Assembly: GCF_011493005.1 (NCBI RefSeq)
Contig: NZ_CP049156.1
Location: 1,674,001 to 1,738,000, forward strand
DNA: 64,000 bases
Reading direction: 5' to 3'
Source of the DNA: Caballeronia sp. SBC1
GTDB lineage: Bacteria > Pseudomonadota > Gammaproteobacteria > Burkholderiales > Burkholderiaceae
Shown: positions 19,518 through 28,208 of the stretch, piece by piece
How positions within the stretch are numbered: position 1 is the stretch's first letter
Layout: every line of letters begins with the position of its first letter
Notes under the pieces: generated by a model
What the model saw: the letters and a program-made list of their open reading frames with translations, nothing else
Database searches by the model: none
What the model was told of the DNA's origin: nothing
Program-made: the position numbers and the translations under genes

Positions 19518-20066
19518 TTACAGCGTTGAACCGCCGACAGCGCGATTGCACGGGCACAATTCGTCCGTTTGCAGACCGTCGAGAATACGCAGGATTTCTT
19601 CCGGATTACGGCCCACGTTCAGGTTGTTCACCGATACGTGCTGGATCACATTGTCCGGGTCGATAACAAACGTTGCGCGCAGCGCCACGCCCGCTTCCTT
19701 GTCACGGATGCCAAGCTGGTCGATCAACTCGCCCTTCACATCGCCGAACGAATAGTGGTTCAGCTTGCTCAGGTCCTTGTGCTCCCGGCGCCATGCCAGT
19801 TTCACGAATTCGTTGTCCACGCTACCGCCGAGCAACACTGCATCGCGATCGGCGAAATCGCTGTTCAGTTTGCCAAATTCGACGATTTCCGTCGGGCAAA
19901 CGAACGTGAAATCCTTCGGGTAGAAGTAGAGGATCTTCCACTTGCCAGGGAACGACTGTTCGGTGATGTCTTCGAACGCCGACACGCCATTTTCTTCGTG
20001 ATGATTGAAACCCGGCTTCGCAGCAGTAACGGTAAACGCTTCAACTTTATCGCCCACGGTCTTCAT
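19518..20066 (-). CDS. ahpC: Alkyl hydroperoxide reductase AhpC (2-Cys peroxiredoxin)
   Basis: Peroxiredoxin that reduces hydrogen peroxide, organic peroxides and peroxynitrite in the cytosol. The peroxidatic Cys is Cys57 in FTFVCPTEIVEFG. The C-terminal segment ELCPCNRAVGG carries resolving cysteines in a CPC arrangement. Pairing with AhpD rather than AhpF suggests AhpD or thioredoxin as reductant. ATG 20066 has AGGAG close upstream; a 12-codon frame extension is not used. An inverted repeat lies about 130 bases upstream and may be a peroxide-response operator. Confidence 0.94.
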   Translation of the reverse strand: MKTVGDKVEAFTVTAAKPGFNHHEENGVSAFEDITEQSFPGKWKILYFYPKDFTFVCPTEIVEFGKLNSDFADRDAVLLGGSVDNEFVKLAWRREHKDLSKLNHYSFGDVKGELIDQLGIRDKEAGVALRATFVIDPDNVIQHVSVNNLNVGRNPEEILRILDGLQTDELCPCNRAVGGSTL

Positions 20067-20184
20067 ATGAATACTCCTGTGTTCGTTGGAAGAGGAAATC
20101 AAGACTAACTGATCGCTGTAACGCTCACATGACGCAGCATCAAACTCACACTGAGTAGCTGATGAATGCGTTGAACGATCCTCA

Positions 20185-20220
20185 CTATAACTCTATTGAC
20201 TATAATTTTCAATAGATTTT
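20185..20220 (-). promoter_or_regulatory. Putative LysR-type (OxyR-like) operator upstream of ahpC
   Basis: An AT-rich island contains the perfect inverted repeat CTATTGA - 9 bases - TCAATAG (20193-20215), a layout typical of LysR-family operators, with additional ATAG/CTAT-like halves beside it. OxyR control of ahpC is well known in other bacteria, so this is a reasonable operator candidate, but the spacing does not match the strict OxyR consensus. Confidence 0.4.
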
Positions 20221-20296
20221 AACTAACAAGCTGGATAGCTTTTAACGAACGGACCGATAGCATTTTTTTGAAACGATCGGCCTGCCGGAAAGAGGC

Positions 20297-21655
20297 TTAC
20301 CGGAAGCTGCGTTTTTCCATCGCCGGGAAGTCGATGGTCACCTCAAAACCCGCCTGCGGATGGCGGTTGCGCAAGCGCAGCGTGCCGCGCTGCCGGGTAA
20401 CAAGCCGTTGCACGATCGCCATGCCGAGCCCGGTCCCGTTGGCCTGCGTGCGTGCGGTGTCCACGCGGTAAAACGGCCGGGTGATCAACGCAACCTGATC
20501 TTCGGGAATGCCGCGTCCTTCGTCCATCACCGACAACTCCACGCGCCCGTGATTGACCCGCGTTTGCAGCGTGATCCTGGCGATATCGTCCACCGCGCTG
20601 CGCCCGTATTTGCGCGCGTTCTCCAGCAAGTTGCCGATCACCCGCCGTACGTCAGTCGGATCGCCTTCAATGGTCGCGCCTTGGGCCAGATCTGTTTTCA
20701 TCAGCACGCCGTCTTCCGCGTAGAAACGCGCGGCCATTTCACCACCGATCAACGAGAGATCGACGGCTTCGGCCATGCGCTGCATCGGCCGGGCGTAGTC
20801 GAGGAAACGCCCGATGATCATGTCCATCTGTTCGATGTCATCGACCATCGCAAGTTTCGTGGCTTCGTCGGAAGGGCTCATCTCGGTTTCGAGCCGCAAA
20901 CGCGCAAGCGGCGTGCGCAAGTCATGCGAGATGCCCGCGAGCATCAGCGCACGGTCGGCGTCGAGCTGTTCGAGATCCTGCACCATCTGGTTGAAACTGC
21001 GATTGGTTTCGGCGGCCACGCCCATGCCGCGCTCGGGCAATGGTTCAGGCGACTGCCCCGATCCGACCCTGCGCGCCGCCAACGCCAGCCGCGCAAACGG
21101 CCGGTTGACGAGACTGGTGATGAAGGCCGCGCCGAACAACGATAGCGCGAGCGCAAAGATGCCCCAGCCGGCCCATTGCAGGCCGGTGACGTTGTCAAGC
21201 TGGTCGCGATCGAGCGCCACCCAGTAATCGTCGTCGTCGATCTTAAAGCTGATCCACACGCCCGGGATGTCATTGACGGATTGCGCGATCACTGTGTCGT
21301 TGCCGAGCCGGCCGCGCACGTCGCGCTCGATCAACCGGTTCAGCGACTCGTCGGGTTGAAGGCGGTATTTATCGGTGGTTTCGCGCGGGTACACACGCAC
21401 CCCTTCATTGCTCTCCAGATCCTGCAGCAAAGCGCGGCGCAGATCGGGATCGGAATAAAGGAGGGCGGTACGCGTGAGCTTGACGACCGCGACGAGTTGA
21501 AGCGCCACGCGTTGTGCGCGCGGTTCGCGTTCAATCACCCGGAAGCTCTGGAACCATGCGGCGATGCTGACCGCAATCAGCAACGCGATCAAGGCGAAGG
21601 TCCGCCAGAACAGGCCGCCGAACGCGAGCGTCAGTAGCCGCCTGTCAATCCGCAT
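20297..21655 (-). CDS. envZ: Sensor histidine kinase, EnvZ-like
   Basis: Inner-membrane two-component sensor (452 residues). It has an N-terminal membrane segment (about 12-32), a periplasmic domain, a second membrane segment near 160-185, a HAMP linker (NRPFARLALAARR), a phospho-accepting His244 in GISHDLRTPLARL, and an ATPase domain with MDEGRGIPE and GTGLGMAIV. Sequence and partner indicate the OmpR/EnvZ family. It lies 67 bases downstream of ompR on the same strand. The signal may be osmotic or acid stress as in EnvZ, but this is not shown. Confidence 0.88.
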   Translation of the reverse strand: MRIDRRLLTLAFGGLFWRTFALIALLIAVSIAAWFQSFRVIEREPRAQRVALQLVAVVKLTRTALLYSDPDLRRALLQDLESNEGVRVYPRETTDKYRLQPDESLNRLIERDVRGRLGNDTVIAQSVNDIPGVWISFKIDDDDYWVALDRDQLDNVTGLQWAGWGIFALALSLFGAAFITSLVNRPFARLALAARRVGSGQSPEPLPERGMGVAAETNRSFNQMVQDLEQLDADRALMLAGISHDLRTPLARLRLETEMSPSDEATKLAMVDDIEQMDMIIGRFLDYARPMQRMAEAVDLSLIGGEMAARFYAEDGVLMKTDLAQGATIEGDPTDVRRVIGNLLENARKYGRSAVDDIARITLQTRVNHGRVELSVMDEGRGIPEDQVALITRPFYRVDTARTQANGTGLGMAIVQRLVTRQRGTLRLRNRHPQAGFEVTIDFPAMEKRSFR

Positions 21656-21722
21656 GGTTCGTTGATGCTCTTGCTTGTGGCGCGCTCGGGGCGCGTTTGT
21701 CAGAACTCAATCAGGACTCAAA

Positions 21723-22448
21723 TCAGGCTGCGCCGTCGGGGATGAAGACGTAACCGAGACCCCACACCGTCTGGATAAAGCGCGGGCTGCTCGGGTCCGG
21801 CTCGATCAGCTTGCGCAACCTTGAGATCTGCACGTCGAGACTGCGGTCGAAGACTTCGTATTCACGGCCGCGCGCCAGTTCCATCAGCTTTTCACGCGAC
21901 AGCGGGGCACGCGGATGTCGCGCGAACACTTTAAGCACAGAGAATTCGCCGGTGGTCAGCGGGATTTCCTGGCCGTTCTTGGTGAGCGTGCGCGTGGCGA
22001 GATTCAAAGCAAATTCGCCGAATTCGAAGACTTCGGTGGTTTCGGACGGCGCGCCCGGCAGTTCCGACGGCGACTGGCGACGCAGCACCGCGTGAATCCG
22101 CGCGACGAGTTCGCGCGGGTTGAACGGTTTCGGCAAATAGTCGTCAGCGCCCATTTCCAGGCCCACGATGCGGTCGACGTCTTCGCCTTTCGCGGTGAGC
22201 ATGATGATGGGCGTACGGTCGTTGCTGCCTCGCAGACGGCGGCAGATCGAGAGTCCGTCTTCCCCCGGCAACATCAGGTCGAGCACGAGCAGGTCGAAAC
22301 GTTCGCGAACCCAGAGCTTGTTCATCGACGGCGCATTTTCAGCGACATAGACGTTGAAGCCCTGTTCGCCGAGATAACGTCGCAAAAGATCGCGCAAACG
22401 GGGGTCGTCGTCGACTACGAGTATTTTTGAGGGATTTTTGGTTTCCAT
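21723..22448 (-). CDS. ompR: Response regulator OmpR
   Basis: DNA-binding response regulator (241 residues) of the OmpR/PhoB family. The receiver has the acidic pocket in VVDDDPRLRD and the phosphorylation site Asp57 in LVLDLMLPGEDG. The winged-helix domain at the C-terminus includes RGREYEVFDRSLDVQISRLR and ends near GYVFIP. The operon order ompR-envZ with a short gap is the classical arrangement. Probable targets are porin and envelope genes. Confidence 0.92.
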   Translation of the reverse strand: METKNPSKILVVDDDPRLRDLLRRYLGEQGFNVYVAENAPSMNKLWVRERFDLLVLDLMLPGEDGLSICRRLRGSNDRTPIIMLTAKGEDVDRIVGLEMGADDYLPKPFNPRELVARIHAVLRRQSPSELPGAPSETTEVFEFGEFALNLATRTLTKNGQEIPLTTGEFSVLKVFARHPRAPLSREKLMELARGREYEVFDRSLDVQISRLRKLIEPDPSSPRFIQTVWGLGYVFIPDGAA

Positions 22449-22715
22449 GCCCGCATCTTAGCGCGATTAGAAAGAGCTGCTAGTTTGCTCCAATTCTAAG
22501 GTAACAGATAGTTACAAAATTTACGGCGAGTGTGGCACGACATAAAGGTTCTATGCGTACACTCCTTTACCTAAGCCCGTCATTCGGTGGATACTCCATT
22601 AGTAGAACGATTGCGCGTCAGTATCATGACGGCATTAACCGTCAATACTGGCATGACACGCAAGCACGCCAAAGAGCCAGAGACTGTCCGGTTGTCGAGC
22701 AACGAAGGGAACAAC

Positions 22716-23183
22716 ATGAAGGGAGCGCGGCGGCGCATACCTGTGCGCACCAAGCGCATCATCCGACTAACGCTGATCGCTAGCGCGTTTTACGCCGTGT
22801 TCTCCGCGCGCACCGCTCTTGCGCAACCATCGCAATCTTCCAATCGCAGTTCGTCAGCGTTCGATCGTCCTGATTCGTCGTTGTCTTCGTCACCGACTTC
22901 GTCCTCTGCGGCCCAGTATTCCAGTTCACCGGGCGACAGCTCTAACGTCAATCCACATCCGCCCAAAAAGCGCTTCGATGGCCGCTTCATGCGCACTCAG
23001 CATCGCATGCAAAAGCCGCTCAACGGTAATCGCGATCTGCAAGCCATGCCGGCCATGCCTCTGCCACCAAGCGATCCGCAACCGCCCGAGCGGCCCCCGC
23101 GGCATGGTGTGATGACAGCAGATGAACGGCGGCTGCTGCGCCAGCATATCGAGGAAGCGGTCAGGGATCTCTATAAGCGTTGA
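22716..23183 (+). CDS. Hypothetical exported protein
   Basis: A 155-residue protein that I do not recognise. An Arg/Lys-rich start is followed by a hydrophobic segment ending in TALAQP, a likely signal peptide with cleavage near residue 32. The mature part is low complexity, rich in Ser and Pro (many SSS and PPP-type runs), with a more ordered basic C-terminus containing ADERRLLRQHIEEAVRDLY. ATG 22716 is preferred because AAGGGA lies upstream. It is transcribed away from ompR and ends at a double hairpin. Confidence 0.6.
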   Translation: MKGARRRIPVRTKRIIRLTLIASAFYAVFSARTALAQPSQSSNRSSSAFDRPDSSLSSSPTSSSAAQYSSSPGDSSNVNPHPPKKRFDGRFMRTQHRMQKPLNGNRDLQAMPAMPLPPSDPQPPERPPRHGVMTADERRLLRQHIEEAVRDLYKR

Positions 23184-23185
23184 GG

Positions 23186-23238
23186 GGCAGCGCAATGGCG
23201 CTGCCTTTGCTCGACCGACCTCCCGGTCGAGCAAAGGC
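23186..23238 (+). terminator. Double stem-loop after the exported protein gene
   Basis: Two adjacent hairpins: GGCAGCGC / GCGCTGCC (8 bp), then a perfect 14-bp stem (CCTTTGCTCGACCG / CGGTCGAGCAAAGG). The start of the second serves as a weak T-rich tail of the first. Probably a terminator, possibly with other roles. Confidence 0.55.
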
Positions 23239-23337
23239 CTTCTCGCGTCAAGCGGATGCCGAAGTGACATCGGCGGTCAACGGGTGCGGGTAGCGCGCCG
23301 TTGATTGACATAGCATGGCCACCGGACTCGCTCCTCG

Positions 23338-24999
23338 ATGCAACCTTCCAGGTTTCCTGACATCCACGTTGCTCGCGGTTCGCTGGATCGGTGCGAGCGA
23401 GGCGTGAATTTCGTTACGCTGTTCATCGCGTTGTGTTTGATGCTGACTGGCGCGCTGACGGCGCAGGCAGCGCAAAACAACACGCCGCGCCGGCTGCGCA
23501 ATGTGCATCGGACGGAAGCGGCGGCGGTCGATGCCGATCCGCTCGATGCCACCGACGCCCGCTTCCTGCTCACTCGCACAGGCTTCGAGGCAACTGCGAG
23601 CGAGGTCACCCCGTATGTTGGAATGACCCGCGAGCAGGCTGTTGACGCGTTGCTTGCCGGTGCCCGCACTGAAGCCGCGACCCCGCCGCCCGCGTGGGTG
23701 ACGGAGCCGATTCCATCGGTTGAAGTGCGCCGTGCGTGGACGCAGGAAGAGCGGCGTGACGACCAGCGCGAACAAAGCCGTCGCTACGACGAGTTGCGCG
23801 GCTGGTGGGTTCGCGAAATGGTGACCACGCGTTCTCCGCTCACCGAGCGCATGACGCTCTTCTGGCACGATCACTTTCCGTCCGGCGAAGACAAGGTTCA
23901 CTATCCGGAGCTCATGTTCCGGCAGAACGCGCTGTTGCGTCGTGACGCGCTCGGCAATTTTGGCGACTTGCTGCATGCAGTTTCCAAAGATCCGGCGATG
24001 CTGCAATACCTCGATGGCGCCGGCAGTCGCAAAGGCCGTCCGAACGAAAACTTCGGACGCGAGGTCATGGAGCTGTTCACGCTAGGTGAGGGACATTACT
24101 CGCAGCGTGACGTGACCGAAGCCGCACGGGCCTACACCGGCTGGACGCTCGATCCGAATACGCTCGCCTATCAATTCAATCCAAAAATCCACGACGACGG
24201 CGACAAGACCGTCCTCGGCCAGATGGGCGCTTTCGATGGCGATCAGGTTCTCGACATCCTCCTGGAGCAGCCGGAAACGGCGACCTTCATCACGACCGAA
24301 CTGTGGCGCGAGTTCATCTCCGAAGCGCCGGACCCCGCTCAGATCGCACCGATTGCCGAGCGTTTTCGCGCGTCGCATTACGACATCAAGACAGCGTTGC
24401 GGGGCCTGTTTTTATCGGAGGCGTTCTGGGATGAGCGCAACCGCGGCGTGCTGGTCAAGTCGCCCGCGGAATTCGTGGTTGGCGCTGTGCGCGAGTTCGA
24501 TCTTGGTTATGCCGATCAGGACGCAACCGCGCTCGCAATCCAGATGCGCAATTTCGGTGAAAATCTCTTTTATCCGCCGAACGTGAAGGGATGGCCGGGC
24601 GGTGAGAACTGGATCAACAGCTCCACGCTGCTTGCGCGCAAGCAGTTCATCGAACAGTTGTTTCGCGCGACCGAAGCGCATGGCATGCGCCCGGCGGCGA
24701 CCAATGCGAAGACGAGCGTCATGTCTGGCTCGATGTCAGGCCCAATGCCCAACATGATGACAAACGCCGCCATGAAACCTGCGGCGATACAACGGCCGCA
24801 TCCGGGCTTGCGTTTCGATCTCGACGCATGGCTCGCGCGATACAACACGACGCCTGACGCGCGCCCGGACCTGTCGACGCAATTGCAATTGCAGCGCGCG
24901 GTGCTGGCGGTTTCTCCCGCCGACGCCATTGAACCTGATGTCACCAGCAGCGCCTATCTGCGGGCCTTGCTGATGGACCCTGCTTACCAGTTGAAATAG
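23338..24999 (+). CDS. DUF1800 domain protein, exported
   Basis: A 553-residue protein of the DUF1800 family, function unknown. A hydrophobic segment ending in LTAQAAQ (about 24-45) suggests a signal peptide. Family marks include RLLxRxGFEA-like RFLLTRTGFEAT, the segment TLFWHDHFPSGEDK, NFGREVMELFTLGEGHY and FYPPNVKGWPGG. It is followed 8 bases later by a DUF1501 gene; the DUF1800-DUF1501 pair is widely conserved as a unit. A Met-rich low-complexity stretch (MSGSMSGPMPNMM) near residue 462 is an odd insertion. ATG 23338 is the longest plausible start. Confidence 0.88.
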   Translation: MQPSRFPDIHVARGSLDRCERGVNFVTLFIALCLMLTGALTAQAAQNNTPRRLRNVHRTEAAAVDADPLDATDARFLLTRTGFEATASEVTPYVGMTREQAVDALLAGARTEAATPPPAWVTEPIPSVEVRRAWTQEERRDDQREQSRRYDELRGWWVREMVTTRSPLTERMTLFWHDHFPSGEDKVHYPELMFRQNALLRRDALGNFGDLLHAVSKDPAMLQYLDGAGSRKGRPNENFGREVMELFTLGEGHYSQRDVTEAARAYTGWTLDPNTLAYQFNPKIHDDGDKTVLGQMGAFDGDQVLDILLEQPETATFITTELWREFISEAPDPAQIAPIAERFRASHYDIKTALRGLFLSEAFWDERNRGVLVKSPAEFVVGAVREFDLGYADQDATALAIQMRNFGENLFYPPNVKGWPGGENWINSSTLLARKQFIEQLFRATEAHGMRPAATNAKTSVMSGSMSGPMPNMMTNAAMKPAAIQRPHPGLRFDLDAWLARYNTTPDARPDLSTQLQLQRAVLAVSPADAIEPDVTSSAYLRALLMDPAYQLK

Positions 25000-25007
25000 G
25001 CGGCCCC

Positions 25008-26222
25008 ATGAACCGACGCGACTTCCTTTCGATGACCGGCGCAGCCGGCGCCTTCGCGCTTGCACCTTCGGCATTTGCTGCAAGCCCGCTTCCGGGCGAG
25101 ATGCGTTCGAGCGGCTACGGCAACGTGCTGATCCTGGTCGAACTGAAGGGCGGCAACGACGGCCTGAACACCGTGATCCCATTCGCCGACCCGGCTTACG
25201 CCGCATTGCGCCCGGGCATTGGCATCAAGCGGGAGCAGGTCATCCAGCTTGACGAGCGCACGGGCCTTCATCCTGCCATGCAGCCATTGATGCCGCTCTG
25301 GAAAGACCGGCAACTCGCGATCGTGCAGGGTGTGAGTTATCCGCAACCGAACCTCTCGCATTTTCGATCCATCGAGATCTGGGATACCGGTTCGCGCTCC
25401 GATCAATATCTGCACGAAGGCTGGCTCACGCGCACATTTCGCGCTCAGCCCGTGCCGGCGGGATTTGCTGCCGATGCCGTGGTGATCGGCAGTGCGGAAA
25501 TGGGACCGCTCGCGAACGGTGCACGCGCCGTCGCGCTCGTGAATCCAGCGCAGTTCGAGAAACAGGCGCGGCTTGCGACGCCGATATCGCTGAAGGAACG
25601 CAACCCCGCGCTCGCGCATATATTGGATGTGGAAAACGAAATCGTGAAGGCGGCCGACCGGCTGCGTCCGCGTGCTGGTCAGTTCGTGCTCAAGACGCAA
25701 TTTCCGGGTGGTGCATTCGGCACATCGATCAAGACCGCCATGCAAGTGCTGGCCGCTACCGATACCCCTGCCGGCATGCCGCAAACGGGGCAGGGCGTCG
25801 CGGTGATCCGCCTGACGCTCAATGGCTTCGATACCCATCAGAACCAGCCGGGTCAGCAGGCGGCTTTGCTCAAGCAGTTATCGGAGGGAATGGTTGCGAT
25901 GCGCTCGGCGCTGGTCGAACTCGGCCGATGGAATGAGACGCTCATCATGACCTATGCCGAGTTTGGCCGGCGGCCGCGCGAGAACCAGAGCAGCGGAACG
26001 GATCACGGCACGGTCGCGCCGCATTTCGTGATGGGCGGCCGTGTGAACGGTGGTCTTCATGGTGTTGCGCCGGAATTGGCGCGGCTGGACGGGAATGGCA
26101 ATCTGCCGGTCGGTGTGGATTTCAGGCAGATGTATGCGACTGTGCTCGGGCCGTGGTGGGGCATGAATTCTGCCGCAGTCCTCGGGCAGAAGTTCGAGAC
26201 GCTGCCCTTGCTGCGGGCTTGA
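25008..26222 (+). CDS. DUF1501 domain protein, Tat-exported
   Basis: A 404-residue protein of the DUF1501 family, which has a sulfatase/phosphatase-like fold. The start MNRRDFLSMTGAAGAFALAP is a twin-arginine-type signal, indicating export of a folded protein. Typical parts are LVELKGGNDGLNTVIPF near the N-terminus and FDTHQNQPGQQAALL and YAEFGRRPRENQSSGTDHG near the end, which carry probable metal ligands (inference). It forms an operon with the preceding DUF1800 gene; the two products presumably act together in the periplasm on an unknown substrate. Confidence 0.88.
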   Translation: MNRRDFLSMTGAAGAFALAPSAFAASPLPGEMRSSGYGNVLILVELKGGNDGLNTVIPFADPAYAALRPGIGIKREQVIQLDERTGLHPAMQPLMPLWKDRQLAIVQGVSYPQPNLSHFRSIEIWDTGSRSDQYLHEGWLTRTFRAQPVPAGFAADAVVIGSAEMGPLANGARAVALVNPAQFEKQARLATPISLKERNPALAHILDVENEIVKAADRLRPRAGQFVLKTQFPGGAFGTSIKTAMQVLAATDTPAGMPQTGQGVAVIRLTLNGFDTHQNQPGQQAALLKQLSEGMVAMRSALVELGRWNETLIMTYAEFGRRPRENQSSGTDHGTVAPHFVMGGRVNGGLHGVAPELARLDGNGNLPVGVDFRQMYATVLGPWWGMNSAAVLGQKFETLPLLRA

Positions 26223-26251
26223 GGCGCGGCGTATCAAGAAACGAAGCGACC

Positions 26252-27088
26252 TTATCTCACGCGCCAGCTGATCCACAGTTTGCGGATAGGCGTCAGCGCA
26301 ATCCGCTGATGAAGCACCTGGAAATTCTCGCGTTCTATCTCGTCGAACAATGCCAGCGATAAAGCCGCTTGCGTACGCAGCACGCGCTGTGTCGCGCGCT
26401 CGTCCGAGGGGATTGCGGCCAGTGACTGCTTGAGCGCTTCGCGTGCGCGACCAATCTGGAAGCGCATGAGGTCAGTGAACGCATCGCTGTATTTGCGGTT
26501 GATGAGATCGGCCGCGGTGACATTGAAGCGCTGCATCTCGTCGATGGGGATATAAATGCGGCCGTGGCGCGCGTCGTCGCCGACTTCCGCTATGCGCTCC
26601 GACAGCATTAACGCTGTGCCAAGCGAGTTGGCCCAGCCCGGTGCGTCGTCAGGACGGCGCGCACTCGCGCGGGCGACGATCAAGGCGAACTCGCCGCCGA
26701 CGTTGTCCAGATAGCGCCGCAGACCAGTCCAGTCGAGATAACGTGCCTGATCAAGATCCATGCTGAAGCCGTCGACCAGATTGTCGATTGACGCGCGTCC
26801 TCGTTCGTCGAGAACCGGAGTGTTCGCCTGATGCGCGGCGATCGCTTTCGTCACCGGATGCGCGGGTTCGCCGCCAAACAGGCTGGCCAGTTCCTTTTGC
26901 CACCAGGCGTGTTTGGTGCGGCCGATGGTAGGGTCGCTGGTTTCCTTGACGGTGTCTTCCAGTTCCCGGCGCAATGCGTAAAACGCTGTCAGGAGCGGCT
27001 GTCTGGCCGAGGGCGCGCGGCGCAGGGCGTAGTACGTGCTGGAGCCATCGGGCGCGGCTTTTTGCTTGCAATAGTCGTCGAAGTTCAC
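26252..27088 (-). CDS. hpnD: Presqualene diphosphate synthase-like protein (HpnD)
   Basis: Isoprenoid head-to-head condensing enzyme of the squalene/phytoene synthase family (278 residues), which joins two farnesyl diphosphates on the way to hopanoids. The second substrate motif is VGDDARHGRIYIP; the first Asp-rich region is ALRRELEDTVKE. The start is assigned to GTG 27088 (VNFDDYCKQKAA), the usual HpnD beginning. The upstream ATG at 27145 lies inside a terminator stem and is not credible. No hpnC or hpnE is adjacent; the neighbours are unrelated. Confidence 0.8.
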   Translation of the reverse strand: MNFDDYCKQKAAPDGSSTYYALRRAPSARQPLLTAFYALRRELEDTVKETSDPTIGRTKHAWWQKELASLFGGEPAHPVTKAIAAHQANTPVLDERGRASIDNLVDGFSMDLDQARYLDWTGLRRYLDNVGGEFALIVARASARRPDDAPGWANSLGTALMLSERIAEVGDDARHGRIYIPIDEMQRFNVTAADLINRKYSDAFTDLMRFQIGRAREALKQSLAAIPSDERATQRVLRTQAALSLALFDEIERENFQVLHQRIALTPIRKLWISWRVR

Positions 27089-27133
27089 GGCAATGGAAGG
27101 TGATGACGGCGTAAGCCGATCGGTCCAGGCCAG

Positions 27134-27161
27134 AAAAAAAGCCATTGAAACTCAATGGCTC
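27134..27161 (-). terminator. Rho-independent terminator upstream of hpnD
   Basis: On the minus strand GCCATTGA - GTT - TCAATGGC forms an 8-bp stem with a 3-base loop followed directly by seven T. It ends transcription coming from the transglutaminase genes and decides against an hpnD start at 27145. Confidence 0.85.
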
Positions 27162-27376
27162 GCGCGTGTTCTGGAGACTGGACAGGTAAGGGAGGATGCT
27201 GCATTGTCTTTTTCAGTGCATTAAGGATCTCGCTCACTGCACACGATATTCAGCCCGAATTATCCCCCGGATGGGAATGTGCTGCAAGGCGGGGCGGATC
27301 AGGCGCCGCCACGCGGTGCGTTGAACTTGCTCCGCGCGGCGTGATATTAGTTAGATATCCGAAGTGAAAGTGCTCG

Positions 27377-28180
27377 TTATTCCGCCTCGCAAACCACATC
27401 GAATTTGAGCAGCTTCGTGGGGCCGAAGGTATTGCTGATCGCGACATCGGCAGCATCGCGGCCTCGCGCCATCAACACGCGGCCCTTTCGCGGGACGTTG
27501 TTGCGCGCATCGAAGGTCTGCCAGCTTCCGCCGATAAAAACCTCGAACCACGCGGCGAAATCCATTGTGGTGTAGGGCGGCGGCATACCGGCGTCGCTGA
27601 TATAACCCGTGCAATAGCGGGCCGGAATATTCATCGCGCGACACAACGTGACGGCCAGATGCGCGAAATCGCGGCACACGCCCTGGCGCTCGTTATACGC
27701 TTCCCACGCGGTCTTGGTCGGCCGCGCGTGCGCATAATTGAACACAATGTGGTTATGCACCCAGTCACAAATAGCCTGCACGCGCGGGCGTCCCAGCGGC
27801 GTATTGCCAAACATTTTCCACGCTACATCTGAGAGGAGGTCCGTTTCGCAATACCGGCTGCCAAGCAAAAACACAAGGCATTCGTTGGGCAGGTTTTCAA
27901 CCGGATGTTGCTCGCCATCGGGCCCGGGCTTTTCGAATTCATCCGTCACCTCAAGCAACGCCGACGTCGACAGCGCTATCTGGCCCTCGGGCGCAACTAT
28001 CCGGCTGCACAGGTTGCCGAAGCCATCGCGATACTGCGAGATCGGCACCGGCGGATCGACCACCAGTAGGTCAGCGAGCAAGACCTGGGGGGCGAACGAG
28101 AAGTGCGTGTTCAGCATGAGAAGCATGGGTGTCGGCTGCGGACACTCGTAGACCAGCTCGTAACCAACGCGGAGTTTCAT
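27377..28180 (-). CDS. Transglutaminase-like protein (possibly inactive)
   Basis: A 267-residue protein of the bacterial transglutaminase-like (cysteine protease fold) family. The N-terminal beta domain starts MKLRVGYELVYECPQPTPM. The Cys of the triad is in ERQGVCRDFAHL, and an Asp is in WQTFDARN. The position normally held by the catalytic His (HAWFE) reads DFAAWFEV, so the His is missing, unless another residue takes its place. It lies 28 bases downstream of a second transglutaminase-like gene on the same strand; the two presumably form an operon. Its function is unknown; peptidase or amidase activity is common for relatives. Confidence 0.85.
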   Translation of the reverse strand: MKLRVGYELVYECPQPTPMLLMLNTHFSFAPQVLLADLLVVDPPVPISQYRDGFGNLCSRIVAPEGQIALSTSALLEVTDEFEKPGPDGEQHPVENLPNECLVFLLGSRYCETDLLSDVAWKMFGNTPLGRPRVQAICDWVHNHIVFNYAHARPTKTAWEAYNERQGVCRDFAHLAVTLCRAMNIPARYCTGYISDAGMPPPYTTMDFAAWFEVFIGGSWQTFDARNNVPRKGRVLMARGRDAADVAISNTFGPTKLLKFDVVCEAE

Positions 28181-28208
28181 GGGAGTGGCCTTTCTATGGA
28201 AGAGGACA

